DNA from: Agrypnia vestita
Taxonomy: Eukaryota; Arthropoda; Insecta; Trichoptera; Phryganeidae
Direction of reading: 5' to 3'
Length of the DNA stretch: 64,000 bases
NCBI GenBank assembly: GCA_016648135.1
Contig: JADDOH010024897.1
Location: forward strand, 62,001-126,000
Both the position numbers and the translations under genes were made by a program. Positions 35,027 to 45,690 of the stretch are shown piece by piece (the first letter of the stretch is position 1; each line of letters starts with the position of its first letter). The notes below the pieces were generated by a model, which was not told the origin of the DNA, did not search any database, and was given only the letters and a program-made list of their open reading frames with translations.

Positions 35027-35161
35027 GGGCCTGTTGTTTGATCAGAAGAAAGAGTAAAAGTAAAGATTTTTGCATTCTCCATCAATCAAAACACCCGTTT
35101 TCTTAAAAATCTATGCTTTTTGCTTAACTCTTACTCTAACTTCTGATCAAACAACAGGCCC
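35027..35161. mobile_element. Harbinger/Tourist-like MITE, 135 bp
   Basis: GGGCCTGTTGTTTGATCAG and its inverse CTGATCAAACAACAGGCCC end the element, with TTA duplicated on both sides (35024-35026 and 35162-35164). Short size, GGGCC ends and TTA target fit PIF/Harbinger MITEs. Relative of 941-1090; a possible third, truncated copy begins near 49512 (GGCCCGGTTGTTTCAATTTG). Confidence 0.8.
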
Positions 35162-36139
35162 TTAGTGTTAGTACAGATATAAAGATGTTTAGACTAACAA
35201 TTGTTTTTACACTGTCCATAAAACAAAAAATACGAAGAATAAAGAGTGTGAATGTAATTAATTCCAGGAAAATAAATTGAATGTAGGACACTCCGTGTTA
35301 ATGAGTCGAGAAAAAAACAGGCTCATTGCGAAGATATGTGCGGAGTGGTCATGCGGAGATAATTCTGGGGTTATCAGGGATCAACTGTATTTATTTTTAC
35401 ATCTGAAGACAACTGTCAAGAGCCAAGACTCCGACACAGCTTCGGCAGTCATTGGTCTACCAGTGTTGTGTGATCTGCATTGCAAAATTGTAATTAAAAA
35501 AAACTTTATGTGCATATGTAAGTACTCACTACTTATAATAATTTATTATATTATAATATTCGAGTCAAAGTGAAAAAAAAAATAGTAAAATGTACAATGA
35601 TGCAACAATCATGGCGTATTATTAAATTTTAATTTTCTCAATAATCTGGACAATATTTTACGTCAACTTCTTGAAAATCAAAATCTGTGTAATTAGTTTC
35701 TAACCTTTCCTATACCGTGCCAAAAACTTCCAAATGTTTCGGTGTGGGGGTAACTGACTTACCAAAAATAAAATTGTGTAATTGTGAAATATGAATAATG
35801 GAATAATACACAGTCCTAAAATAGTGGAAGAGATGTAAATGAAAAGGAATTATAATTTTAGTTTCTTTGTAAATGACGTGCTTGTTTTGTCTAGCAGTGG
35901 CGAGGCACTCTCCTAGTTACAAAGTTGAGGAGGGTTCAAAGTTTATCCGGGAGACGATTGAAGTAGTCTGATTTTACACGGTACATATTTTGAAGAATAA
36001 TAATGACACTGCTAAGATACGTTTTCCGCGCACGCATATCTATTTTAAGTAACTTACCGTCATGCAGACAGAGCGTGACAGAGCTATTCCACAAATGTTC
36101 AAGCAACAATATTATATTATCAATAGTTATGGTGATAGA

Positions 36140-36345
36140 TGACCTCAAAAACGTTGGACTATCATGAAAGTAACTTACATCGAATGTTAAAAATTCATTC
36201 GCTTTGATGCATGTCAAATAAAATTATAGAACCTTGGAAAAAATTATGGTGAAAATTTGTACAAGATTTAAATAATTTTATTTGTCTTGTATGAATGAAT
36301 TTTTAATATTCGATATAAGTTGCTCTGATGATAGCCTAAGTTTAA
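36140..36345. repeat. Fold-back element, long-palindrome family
   Basis: ACGTTGGACTATCATGAAAG...AAAATTCATTCGCTTTGATG is mirrored by TGTCTTGTATGAATGAATTTTTAATATTCG...GATGATAGCC. The overlapping minus-strand ORF at 35936-36217 is partly made of this repeat and is not counted as a gene. Confidence 0.6.
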
Positions 36346-36883
36346 TAGAAAATAAGTCATAAATATTGAAAAAAATTGAAATCGCTTCTCACCAAAGCAA
36401 TGTATTGATTATTAAGACATTTTCTTCATAATTTTGATTCATACTTTAAATAGGAATTTTCTACCTGTAAAGTATTGTGGACTAGCTCTGTTATACCTGT
36501 ATATTTACTACAAAATGATGCCAAATATATATATATTTAAAAAATATTTAATGGTGTGGTCATTATCTAAATATAATAATTTCCTTGTTTGTCTGTCCTG
36601 CAAGTTCGTAAATTCCTGGCATTCACGGCTAAAAAACGAAATTGCACGGCCGGAGTTGCTCGATTCTTGAACGAGCGGACGACATAGCCACCATCGCTTC
36701 TCTGTAGACCATCAAAAATATACTATATACACTACACGCGGCCTAGCTAAGACGCGAACCATTAATTTACGCCTCCTATGTTCGACAGGATTTTTATTAT
36801 GTATAAATAATAGTTATGTTCTGTGATTTTTCACATGTGTATGGCTAGCAAAGTGTAGCTTCATGTGAAAACAGTAATGGGTT

Positions 36884-36926
36884 TTCTAATAACTGTCCTA
36901 TTCAACAGTTATCAGAAAACCAGTGT
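36884..36926. repeat. Imperfect 17-bp hairpin
   Basis: GGTTTTCTAATAACTGT and AACAGTTATCAGAAAACC flank a ~9-base loop; one mismatch. It lies just left of the third CACCGAGGATTACTAATTT-family copy (inverted, about 36954-37000). Confidence 0.6.
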
Positions 36927-37000
36927 TATTAAAACTTCAGTGACTGTTTTCAGTACATTCTAAATTCGTAATCCTCGGTGACTGCATTCGAAACATTTTT

Positions 37001-38748
37001 TTTTCATTTTATGGACATTACTGTTTAACACTTAACCTTTGCATATTACCCCACATATGTTTTAAATTTACACTTGCTATATTTTTCGCTGAGCAAATTA
37101 TTGTACCCGGTAATATTGAGTCCATTGAGTTTATCAAATAGTGTCAAAGGTTAAGTGCCACATGATTATTATGAGAACTGATAAAGCAGAGAAAGCATTT
37201 CCAAGTAAGAAAAAAATATTAAACAATATTAAGGACATAAGAAATGTAAAATTTCTTGCGATAAAACGAAACACACGCGCAGAAAAATTTAGTTATATCT
37301 TTAGGGTTGTTCCGCTACGTGTGAATTTTTGTTTCGGAGAATGTTTCAAAGCGCATGTCAATGTTTATCATTCAACAGATCTGGTAGCAATAAAGCTACA
37401 TTGTTCTATGGCCAAGATGATCTATCATTCCGCATTACGAGGCGTCTAAATGTGTCAGCTCAGATGAATCACATTTCACTGATGATCATCTCAGCTGGCA
37501 GAAATACAGCATCTTTGCTCTATGGCCCCGTGTGATGCGTCTGAATGCTGGCTATTTGCCTCATTTTTAATCATATCAGCTAAGCCGACTATCTATCCAT
37601 CAAAACTCATATATAACATACTTACAGGCGACCCTTTCTTTTTCACTCCTCAGCAAAATATGGCCAGAAATGTTGGCTACCACAAAAAATCCCCTTTTGA
37701 TTAACCCAGAATTTATTATATATTTATTAACGAGGAATATTAACAACAGTTGTAGTAGAATATTAACAATATGTTGCACAACATATAAATATGACAGATG
37801 TGGTGGTCAATCATGGGTGGAATAGGCATGATGAGAGTATTAAAGAATAAGTGATTTTAGAGAGGATAATATTTTTAAAGGATTCTAAAAATGATCCAGT
37901 TTTAATATACACATTGATATTAATAAGATTTTCAATAAAATAAAAGTATAAAATTGTGCAATCCGCCATTTTAACTGAAACACCGGTCAGTGCGAATGAT
38001 GCCACACCTCAGTACCCATCACCGTGTCTTTGAACCGTTGCCATAGACACAATGCAAGTTTACTGAGGCTTGACGTCACGTAGACGAAATGACAGCTGCG
38101 GGCGTTTTTGCGCGAAATTAATAATATGTAGATGAAAATGCAATTAATTGCGTAAAAACTTAGTCAATTATTGAAATAATGTTATTTTCGATAAGAGTAG
38201 ACGTGTATCTACAATACAGAATGTTATTATTTCAAAATCTGTCATCATGCCTATTGGTGAACATTACATTGTGTAAGGAAATCACTTAAGTCAGCTGTAC
38301 AATAGGTCATAAGACCTAAAAACACCCAAAGACTTCTATACATGCTTTCCCATATAAATAGCTTTGTCTCTGTGAAACATCTTAATCACGTTGCTTTAAC
38401 AGTTTATTCTGGATGCTCTCCAGCCTGTTGACGTACGTACTAGAATGCGACCACTATAAATTGGCATGCGAGGGAGGGCGTCCCTGTCACGTAACAGAAG
38501 ATGCGAGGGTGTAAATTTATTACACAATACATAATGTACAGAATGTCCGGTGACCGGTGTCGTAGCCTTTAACAGAAATTTGGTCGGGCAGCACTAAAGA
38601 AACCAAGCCGTAACGGCGGCCGTTCTATCTGTCAAACTGTCAGACGGTAATATCGGTCCATTATTTGCTTTTTCAGCTTCGCAAAACTTTAATACTTAAT
38701 TGGAAATTGTTCTTGCACCATCCTGGACTGTTTAGGATGTTTTGGACA
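37001..38748. other. Gene-poor stretch
   Basis: No supported exon. Two TGACGTCA-like sites occur (one near 38071). A GC-rich patch (38440-38640) has no long ORF. The ORFs at 37141-37704 (+) and 37811-38005 (-) have no neighbours, splice partners or recognisable motifs. Confidence 0.4.
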
Positions 38749-38886
38749 TAATAATTCAGTGTATATTGGTAATCAAGATGTCACAGCTCCCGAGCAAATA
38801 CAAAATTTTATTGAATGACGGGGCGAGGAGTTACCGCCGGGTGCCGACGGGGCGGGTTTTAGCCAAGTTATTGTGGTCAAGCAATA
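38749..38886. repeat. Dispersed repeat, copy 2
   Basis: Same block order as 9721-9880: ATTCAGTGTATATTGG, AAGATGTCACAGCTC, GGGGCGAGGAGTTACCG, GGTCAAGCA. Confidence 0.65.
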
Positions 38887-39433
38887 TACTGTGATTTTTA
38901 AATAGGTGAGGTGCTCTTCAGTGTTCTTCTGACTAATGAGAAATAGTGTTATAAAGTATTCACATTTTTTAATATTTTACCTAAATATTTTTTGATTTTA
39001 TTTACCTTAATAAATTTGAATATTTTTCCTAAAAAATGACTGTCAGTGTATACAGACAATTACGCTAATGATTCTAGTATCATTTGTTTCACATTATTAT
39101 TTTTTTGAAAATGTTGAAAAACTTTTATTCAATAAAAATATACAATTGAGAACCAAAACAAGTGAACCCAAGCATAAACGAGTTACGAGAAATTTGTTGT
39201 GCAAACAACAAATACATGATTTTGATGGCCATGACCTACAAAATTTAAGTTTATTACTTTAGTTGCTGCAATTCGGCCTAATAAAAATACAGAATTAGAT
39301 AATTAGCCTCATATACAAATTGTAGTTCAGATAATTTTAACCCTTTAAGAGACACTCAAAAGTTTCACATGGGCAATCAGGGTGACACATAACAAGTCTT
39401 GCATAGCTTAAAAGTTTTTTAGCATTTTTTTTT

Positions 39434-39605
39434 AACAGAGATGCGAACACGGAATACGTGTCACATCAATATTCTTTCTATTTTCAAACTAAGCTAAACG
39501 CTTGTGCTATGAAAATAGGACTAACTTGCTGATCTGGAGTGAGGTTCGAACCCGTGAACCTTGGATTACGAGTCGAGAGTACTAACCACAAGACCAACAA
39601 GCTAC
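39434..39605 (-). mobile_element. tRNA-derived SINE, full copy
   Basis: Minus strand: head TTGTTGGTCTTGTGGTTAG (A-box region), an anticodon-like arm, then B box GGTTCACGGGTTCGAACCTC, a short linker and the tail AGTTAGTCCTATTTTCATAG to TATTCCGTGTTCGCATCTC. The head keeps the pol III boxes but does not make a clean tRNA. Same family as 46572-46722; the tail alone recurs at 2673-2775. Confidence 0.78.
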
Positions 39606-39755
39606 TCAATTTTATAATAACACTAGCTGTATGACGGTACTATATGTACATGTTACACGTCGGTTCCTAGAGAATAAGTATTTATTTATTTATCAAAAAA
39701 AAATTATATGTACTACTGTAAAGAAGTTACAAATGTTACAAATGTTATAGATTTT

Positions 39756-40092
39756 TTCATATAAGCTTGCAATTGAGTTAGTGTGGGTACAGTGCGTAAT
39801 ACATGCATTGTTTTGTTGTGCTAAGTTTACGGATACGCCCTCTCATATCTGGAAACTTTACACAACGAAACAATGCGTGTATTACGCACTGTACACACAC
39901 TAACTCAATTGCAAGCTTATATGAAAAGACCGATACACGAAGGACGGACCGACGGATGGACGGACAGACAGATGGATTGTATTGGATGGAGTGTATTACG
40001 CACTGTACACACACTAACTCAATTGCAAGCTTATATGAAAAGACCGATACACGAAGGACGGACCGAAGGATGGACGGACAGACAGATGGATG
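39756..40092. repeat. Inverted plus direct 100-bp repeat cluster
   Basis: A 100-bp unit running from GTGTATTACGCACTGTACAC to a GGACGGAC/GACAGACAGATGGA microsatellite-like end occurs at 39877-39976 and again at 39991-40090 (offset 114). Its first ~58 bp also occur inverted at 39756-39813, so the cluster can fold into a hairpin. ORFs on both strands here only reflect the repeats. Confidence 0.8.
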
Positions 40093-40522
40093 GAAAGACA
40101 ACGAAATTAATATAATTGGGATTTATTGTTTTTAAAAATTATCTTTTCCTTCTTGTGCCCTATCCGGCTATAAGAAATGTTTACTGTGGCCCGGAATAGC
40201 CAACCCCACGTCTTAGGTTTTTCTTAAAATACTGCGGATATTGCGCATCTACACTCTTTGAACCCGTGGCATAATTATGTTAAACGTTCTTTTTGTCAAA
40301 CTGTCTTTTTCTAAACCAAAGTTACCCTGAGATATTAGAAATCTAAATTCAACACAACCCTACATTATCAAATTTGACATTTTGTTTCGACGCTTAATGT
40401 CAAAGATGAATCTGCCGACTAAAATTAATAAATTTGAAATTGGAACATTTTTTTATACTAATACATATTGATGAATCTCGAAGCTACATAGGTATATAAT
40501 ATTTAATGTTCAATAATAATGC

Positions 40523-40584
40523 AAATGTTTTAATTTTAATCAAAATAATGAAAATGTTTTAATTTTAATCAAAATAATGAAAAT
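40523..40584. repeat. 29-bp tandem duplication
   Basis: AAATGTTTTAATTTTAATCA plus AAATAATGA is repeated head-to-tail at 40523 and 40552, with a partial third start. Confidence 0.85.
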
Positions 40585-40737
40585 TTAATAAAATTTAAAT
40601 CAAATTTTAGTATGTATTTCAGCTGCTTCTGCAGACCTTGCTCGTGAGTGACGTGATAATATCATATTATATCAATTATAAGATTCCACTACAACAGACA
40701 AAGAGAGTTTAAATTAAAGCATGTATTATAATAACAA

Positions 40738-40880
40738 TTATCATCACTTTTGGCTCTAAAACCCCTGGTGGGTTTTGGATTCCTCGAGAGTTTTCTCTAA
40801 GGCAGATGTGACCATGAGACCGGTCCATTTTTTCGGTCCATCTTATCCTCTTCCCATGGTCTGGTCTTTAACAGTACTTT
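40738..40880 (-). mobile_element. RTE-like LINE 3' end
   Basis: On the minus strand the run GAATCCAAAACCCACCAGGG followed by TTTTAGAGCCAAAAGTGATGATAAT resembles the 3' UTR and ATGATGAT-type tail of insect RTE-clade LINEs. Upstream coding sequence is absent. It lies about 150 bp before the promoter region of the secreted repeat protein gene. Confidence 0.45.
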
Positions 40881-40956
40881 ATGATCGCTCTCCACATATA
40901 TTTTAATATAAAATCCATTTTCTAAAACCGGCTAAATTTTCCATTTAAAAAACTTG

Positions 40957-40963
40957 TATAAAA
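40957..40963 (+). promoter_or_regulatory. Candidate TATA box of the repeat-protein gene
   Basis: TATAAAA lies 60 bp before the ATG at 41023, leaving room for a start site near 40985-40992. The alternative is a 5' UTR intron, because TTCTCTTCTTTCAG just before AACCAACAATG is a near-ideal acceptor (exon start 41015). The sequence does not decide between the two. Confidence 0.4.
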
Positions 40964-41022
40964 ATTAATATCCGGGATCCAATTGTTGTAATCAATTTTG
41001 TTCTCTTCTTTCAGAACCAACA

Positions 41023-44000
41023 ATGAAGGCTCTTCTCATTCTGCTGCTGCCTTTGGTGGCGGGGGACCTGTACAAGGAAACCCAAAACTTCGAATACTCC
41101 AGGACCGGTGACGAAGGCGAGAAGAAGGGATTCTATGGCTCGCAGAGCGGCAACATGGGAGGGAACTACGAGGTGGCACGCAACATGGACACTCTGGCGC
41201 AGAGGCAGATGAAGGGACTCGTGCAGCAAGTGGGCGCCCAGCTGGGAATAGATCCCGACAACATCGGCACCGGAGCCATAGACCGACTGGGACCCGGCTC
41301 CGTTTACGGCTCAGCCTCCACCAGAGGAACCGCTTTCGGGGTAAAAGAAATCGGTTCTGAAAGCGCAGCTGATCGGTACGCTTCGGAATCTCGCCGCACG
41401 GGGGCGCAGAGTTACGGAACTCAACAGAGGGAATACGGAAGCCGAACTTCCGGACAGAGACTCGCAGGAAGCAGTTACATCGATGAACAAGCCAGACACG
41501 GTAGTGTAGATGGCATCGCTGGTTCATCATCGCAATCTGGGTTGAGACAAACGGCGGGAAGGCAGGTGGGTGTAGCGGGCAGCCGTTACAGCTCCGGCGG
41601 TTCTAGATTTCAGACCGCCTCCAACGCGCACAATTACGAAGCGAGTCAACTCGGCGAAGCAGAGGCTGTCCAGGGTGCAGAGTATTCAGCTGGATCAAGA
41701 TACCATGCCGGTGGCAGAGCGCGCAATTACGACGCCGCTCATCTTGGGGAAACGGGAGCGATTCGGGGTACGGATTACCAGACAAATGTCTATGTTCCGG
41801 TGACAGGTGTCAGACAGGTTGGACTAGATTCTATGGCAGCCGGAACACAATACACCGGAAGCGGTTCTAGATATCAGACGGGCTCATCGGCATATGAACA
41901 ATCTCAATCGAGACACGCCGCAGAGGACAGTCAAATAAGTACGGGAGAAACTGTAGTTCGTCCTATTGTGGTTAGACCCGGACACACCGTCAGGTTGGCG
42001 GTCTTGCCCAATCAAGTTGTGCCGATACAGATTCCCGTGCGTGCCAGACCAGTGATTATAAAGCCGACTTACAATCCGCAGAATATAGACTACGGAGCAG
42101 CTGATGTGACTTTAGATTCCGCATCGCAAACACATCAAGGGAGAGGTGAAACAAGAAATTATGGTCTAGGAAGGAATTTGTACGACCAAACTGTAGCCAC
42201 GGATAGGGTCGGCAGCGCTAGTAAAGGATATCAATCATCGTATTCTTACCAAAAAGAATGGGAAAAGCACGGCTCTACTGCGGGGGACAGTACGGTACAA
42301 CTTACACCCGGAGTGTCCACTGTGGGTCAAGTGACAGACATGGGAGCGGTTGCGCAGAACAGAGATAGACTCCTGATCGCCGGTGTCGAGCTGGGCTCGG
42401 CGGGCCAAGGGTCCACCGTGTACAACAGTGGCAGCAGGGTTGCCGCCACCGGGCGAAGGTACGGAGCCTCCCAGACACATCGAGAGGCTAGTGAAGATGC
42501 CCAGCAAACTTTAGGTTACAATGCAGGTTTATCAAGTCAAACTTCCGATGAAGTGTACGACACCGCTGCAAATGCTCACGGAAGAAGTGACTCAGAAACG
42601 CTGGGCAGCAGATTGTATTCGACACAAACTAAGCCTAAAAGTTACCAGTCTTCTTATTCCTACCAGAAGTCATGGGAAAAACACGGCACTCCGTACGTTA
42701 TAGAACCCGTATCTGGGTCATCAGCGAGCCAAAATCAATACGGACAAGACCTTGAGGCTCAACGCCAAGATTCATCACATACTGATGCCCAGGGTAGTGT
42801 GAGTTCAAGGTATGGTGAAAATCAGAGACTGTCGTCATCCAGTCGCAGCAGAGGAGCCCAGTACGAAAACTCTTACGACGCTAGTCACGCTTCGACCGGG
42901 GCATCCCAGACTGATGCCCTCTCCGTGGACATGGCCACCCTGCAGGAAAGGCTGAAGAGCCAAATGGCTCAAATGGGACAAATGGGAAGTGGCAATACTA
43001 AAGGATACAGGGCGCAGTATTCGTACAGCGCTCAACGTAGCTACGGAGGAACTAGTAGAGCTGGCACTCATGATCCAATTCCCAACCAAGAGCAGATGGA
43101 TGATCATCATAGATATAAGAGAAGGGCGTATGGTGGATACGGATCAAGCCGACATTATCATCAGTATGCCGATCCAGCAGAGCAACTGCACCAGGTTAAC
43201 GACCGTGATCTTGAAGAATTAAAAAAAATCATTAGAGAACTGGATACAATGCGTTTGACACAACCTGAAGATATGGGACAGCAAACAGAAGACTTGGACC
43301 AGCAATCAGAAGATTTGGGTCAACAAACACAGGGATTTTCAGAAAGTGATTTAATTTATAGCTCTAGCAGACCTAGCTCCAAACTTCAGCTGGGAAGTAC
43401 AATACATCAGGATGAAGACTTGGGACAACAAACGGAAGATTTGGGACAGCAAACCCAGGGATTCTCGCAAAGTGATCTGATTTACAGCCCTAGCAGACCT
43501 AGTTCTAATCTTCAGCTGGGAAGAACGATTCATCAGAATGAAGACTTGGGACAGCAAACAGAAGATTTGGGACAGCAAACCCAGGGATTTTCGCAAAGTG
43601 ATCTATTTTATAGCTCAAGCAGACCTAGTTCTAATCTTCAGCTGGGAAGTACCATTCATCAAAATGAAGACTTGGGACAGCAAACAGAAGATTTGGGACA
43701 GCAAACCCAGGGATTTTCGCAAAGTGATCTAATTTATAGCCCAAGCAGACCTAGTTCTAATCTTCAGCTGGGAAGCACCATTAACCAGAATGAAGACTTG
43801 GGACAGCAAACAGAAGATTTGGGACAGCAAACCCAAGGATTTTCTCAAAGTGATCTAATTTATAGCCCTAGCATACCTAGTTCTAATCTTCAGTTGGGAA
43901 GTACCATTCATCAGAATGAAGACTTGGGACAGCAAACAGAAGATTTGGGACAGCAAACCCAAGGATTTTCGCAAAGTGATCTAATTTATAGCCCTAGCAG

Positions 44001-45690
44001 ACCTAGTTCCAATCTTCAGCTGGGAAGTACCATTCATCAGAATGAAGACTTGGGACAGCAAACAGAAGATTTGGGACAGCAAACCCAGGGATTTTCGCAA
44101 AGTGATCTAATTTATAGCCCTAGCAGACCTAGTTCTAATCTTCAGCTGGGAAGTACCATTCATCAGTATGAAGACTTGGGACAGCAAACAGAAGATTTGG
44201 GACAGCAAACCCAAGGATTTTCGCAAAGTGATCTAATTTATAGCCCTAGTAGACCTAGTTCTAATCTTCAGCTGGGAAGTACCATTCATCAGTATGAAGA
44301 CTTGGGACAGCAAACAGAAGATTTGGGACAGCAAACCCAAGGATTTTCGCAAAGTGATCTAATTTATAGCCCTAGTAGACCTAGTTCTAATCTTCAGTTG
44401 GGAAGTACCATTCATCAGAATGAAGATTTGGGACAGCAAACAGAAGATTTGGGACAACAAACAGAAGATTTGGGACAGCAAACAGAAGACTTGGGACAAC
44501 AAACAGAAGATTTACATAAAGGGAAAACGCAAAGTAATATTGAATATGACGATAATAAACATGTTGAATTACAAATAGGAAGCATTTTACAACAAAATGA
44601 ATATTTTGGAAAGCAGCTAGGAAATCTGGAACCAAAGCCATTTATAAGTAAACCAAGTGAAACAAGCCAAATCACCCAGCACAATGTTGGGTTAGAAACG
44701 CAACACTTTACTCAACCTCAAACCAACACACACTATAAACCTTCTACAGGAAATAATATACGGTTGCATAATACTTTTAACGAGCAGAATAAATTACAGA
44801 ATAAAACGCCCGGAAGCTATGACCACGATAAAGAAGAACACAAGCCTAAGTATGAACAATTTGAAGACGTGGACAGTCATTTGGCTGAATTACTAAAAAC
44901 CTTAGGTGGATCAGACTTTTACAATGGCGGACACAATACCGAGTCTAAGTTAGATAATATTCAGGCGCAAATGAATATGCCTAAGCAGAAGGAAGTCAGT
45001 AGCAATTACGCAAATAACCTCGAGAGACAGACAGTTAATAACAAAGAGAAAGCTAGTGTAGATATTGAATTTGACGCCCATTTGGGTCAAGAAACGCAAC
45101 AATTTGCCGGTTGGGATGAACAAACGCTTATGGCAGGGCAAGAAAAGGAAACTGATCAAAATGTAGTCCACGTCACGGGATTGACTAAACCAAATTCTTT
45201 GACGGCTCATTCGCACCTCACCTCAGCGCAAGATATCCTACACGAAGGTCAAAAAGAAAATAATCAACTATTTGAGGATAAAAGCTTTTTAGAGGCATAT
45301 CCGCAGCACCTGGATATCGAAAAAGAACAGACGGCCACTAATTTGGGCACAACTCAAGATAATGACTTGAATCAGCGGCAAGTCTCCGTACAGCCACTGC
45401 CAGCAGCGATCATCGAACAGGAGACTGATGATGGAAGACAACAAACACTGGAGACCCAATGGACGCCCTACAGTTCAGATGTGCAAAGAGCCACGTTAAA
45501 GGAAGGCAATAACCTTCAAACACTTTCGTCAACAACGCACGACAAAAATCAACAAAGTGAAAAAATTAACAGCATAGTTTTACAACAAGTAAACATCGAA
45601 GTTACTACAACAGAAAATCCAGGTTTTTGGAAAAAAGTTGGTAGCGGCATTGGAAGGGCAAAAGACAAAGCAAAATCATGGTTCGGTTGA
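41023..45690 (+). CDS. Secreted cysteine-free Q-rich tandem-repeat protein
   Basis: One uninterrupted 1555-residue ORF in GC-richer DNA than its surroundings. The start MKALLILLLPLVAGD is a clear signal peptide with a likely cut after residue 14; ATG context AACAATGA is good. Residues 15-700 are rich in Ser, Gly, Tyr, Gln and contain degenerate repeats such as YQSSYSYQKEWEKHG and YQSSYSYQKSWEKHG, plus a Val/Pro-rich stretch (VVRPGHTVRLAVLPNQVVP). RYKRR at 697-701 is a convertase-type site. Residues 756-1133 are nine 42-residue repeats; then a hydrophilic Asn/Gln/Glu-rich region and a basic tail ending FWKKVGSGIGRAKDKAKSWFG. No cysteine occurs anywhere. AATAAA follows at 45798. Family not recognised; eggshell, silk/glue, cuticle or clotting matrix are possible by composition only. 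Confidence 0.85.
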   Translation: MKALLILLLPLVAGDLYKETQNFEYSRTGDEGEKKGFYGSQSGNMGGNYEVARNMDTLAQRQMKGLVQQVGAQLGIDPDNIGTGAIDRLGPGSVYGSASTRGTAFGVKEIGSESAADRYASESRRTGAQSYGTQQREYGSRTSGQRLAGSSYIDEQARHGSVDGIAGSSSQSGLRQTAGRQVGVAGSRYSSGGSRFQTASNAHNYEASQLGEAEAVQGAEYSAGSRYHAGGRARNYDAAHLGETGAIRGTDYQTNVYVPVTGVRQVGLDSMAAGTQYTGSGSRYQTGSSAYEQSQSRHAAEDSQISTGETVVRPIVVRPGHTVRLAVLPNQVVPIQIPVRARPVIIKPTYNPQNIDYGAADVTLDSASQTHQGRGETRNYGLGRNLYDQTVATDRVGSASKGYQSSYSYQKEWEKHGSTAGDSTVQLTPGVSTVGQVTDMGAVAQNRDRLLIAGVELGSAGQGSTVYNSGSRVAATGRRYGASQTHREASEDAQQTLGYNAGLSSQTSDEVYDTAANAHGRSDSETLGSRLYSTQTKPKSYQSSYSYQKSWEKHGTPYVIEPVSGSSASQNQYGQDLEAQRQDSSHTDAQGSVSSRYGENQRLSSSSRSRGAQYENSYDASHASTGASQTDALSVDMATLQERLKSQMAQMGQMGSGNTKGYRAQYSYSAQRSYGGTSRAGTHDPIPNQEQMDDHHRYKRRAYGGYGSSRHYHQYADPAEQLHQVNDRDLEELKKIIRELDTMRLTQPEDMGQQTEDLDQQSEDLGQQTQGFSESDLIYSSSRPSSKLQLGSTIHQDEDLGQQTEDLGQQTQGFSQSDLIYSPSRPSSNLQLGRTIHQNEDLGQQTEDLGQQTQGFSQSDLFYSSSRPSSNLQLGSTIHQNEDLGQQTEDLGQQTQGFSQSDLIYSPSRPSSNLQLGSTINQNEDLGQQTEDLGQQTQGFSQSDLIYSPSIPSSNLQLGSTIHQNEDLGQQTEDLGQQTQGFSQSDLIYSPSRPSSNLQLGSTIHQNEDLGQQTEDLGQQTQGFSQSDLIYSPSRPSSNLQLGSTIHQYEDLGQQTEDLGQQTQGFSQSDLIYSPSRPSSNLQLGSTIHQYEDLGQQTEDLGQQTQGFSQSDLIYSPSRPSSNLQLGSTIHQNEDLGQQTEDLGQQTEDLGQQTEDLGQQTEDLHKGKTQSNIEYDDNKHVELQIGSILQQNEYFGKQLGNLEPKPFISKPSETSQITQHNVGLETQHFTQPQTNTHYKPSTGNNIRLHNTFNEQNKLQNKTPGSYDHDKEEHKPKYEQFEDVDSHLAELLKTLGGSDFYNGGHNTESKLDNIQAQMNMPKQKEVSSNYANNLERQTVNNKEKASVDIEFDAHLGQETQQFAGWDEQTLMAGQEKETDQNVVHVTGLTKPNSLTAHSHLTSAQDILHEGQKENNQLFEDKSFLEAYPQHLDIEKEQTATNLGTTQDNDLNQRQVSVQPLPAAIIEQETDDGRQQTLETQWTPYSSDVQRATLKEGNNLQTLSSTTHDKNQQSEKINSIVLQQVNIEVTTTENPGFWKKVGSGIGRAKDKAKSWFG
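43288..44514 (+). repeat. Nine 126-bp coding repeats plus heptads
   Basis: Nine in-frame 126-bp units (43288-44421) each encode two EDLGQQT heptads, then QGFSQSDLIYSPSRP and SSNLQLGSTIHQN. Unit 1 is the most diverged (EDLDQQSEDLG; KLQLG); the later units are nearly identical at DNA level, showing recent expansion or homogenisation. After unit nine the heptad alone is repeated four times (44422-44505) before EDLHKGK. The run supplies about two dozen QQ pairs, suited to protein crosslinking. Confidence 0.95.

Noticed and set aside
35936..36217. 93-residue minus-strand ORF considered as an upstream exon of 33494-34033
   Set aside because: Its first third is a dispersed repeat and the donor phase gives no convincing join.
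41036..41530. 164-residue minus-strand ORF
   Set aside because: Antisense shadow of the secreted repeat-protein gene; Arg/Pro/Cys-rich composition mirrors its codon use.
43288..44421. CRISPR-like repeat array
   Set aside because: Repeats are contiguous, in-frame coding units with no spacers, in a eukaryotic gene.
44387..44684. Minus-strand ORFs with repeated SVCCPKS/LLFVVPN
   Set aside because: Antisense of the EDLGQQT heptad repeats.
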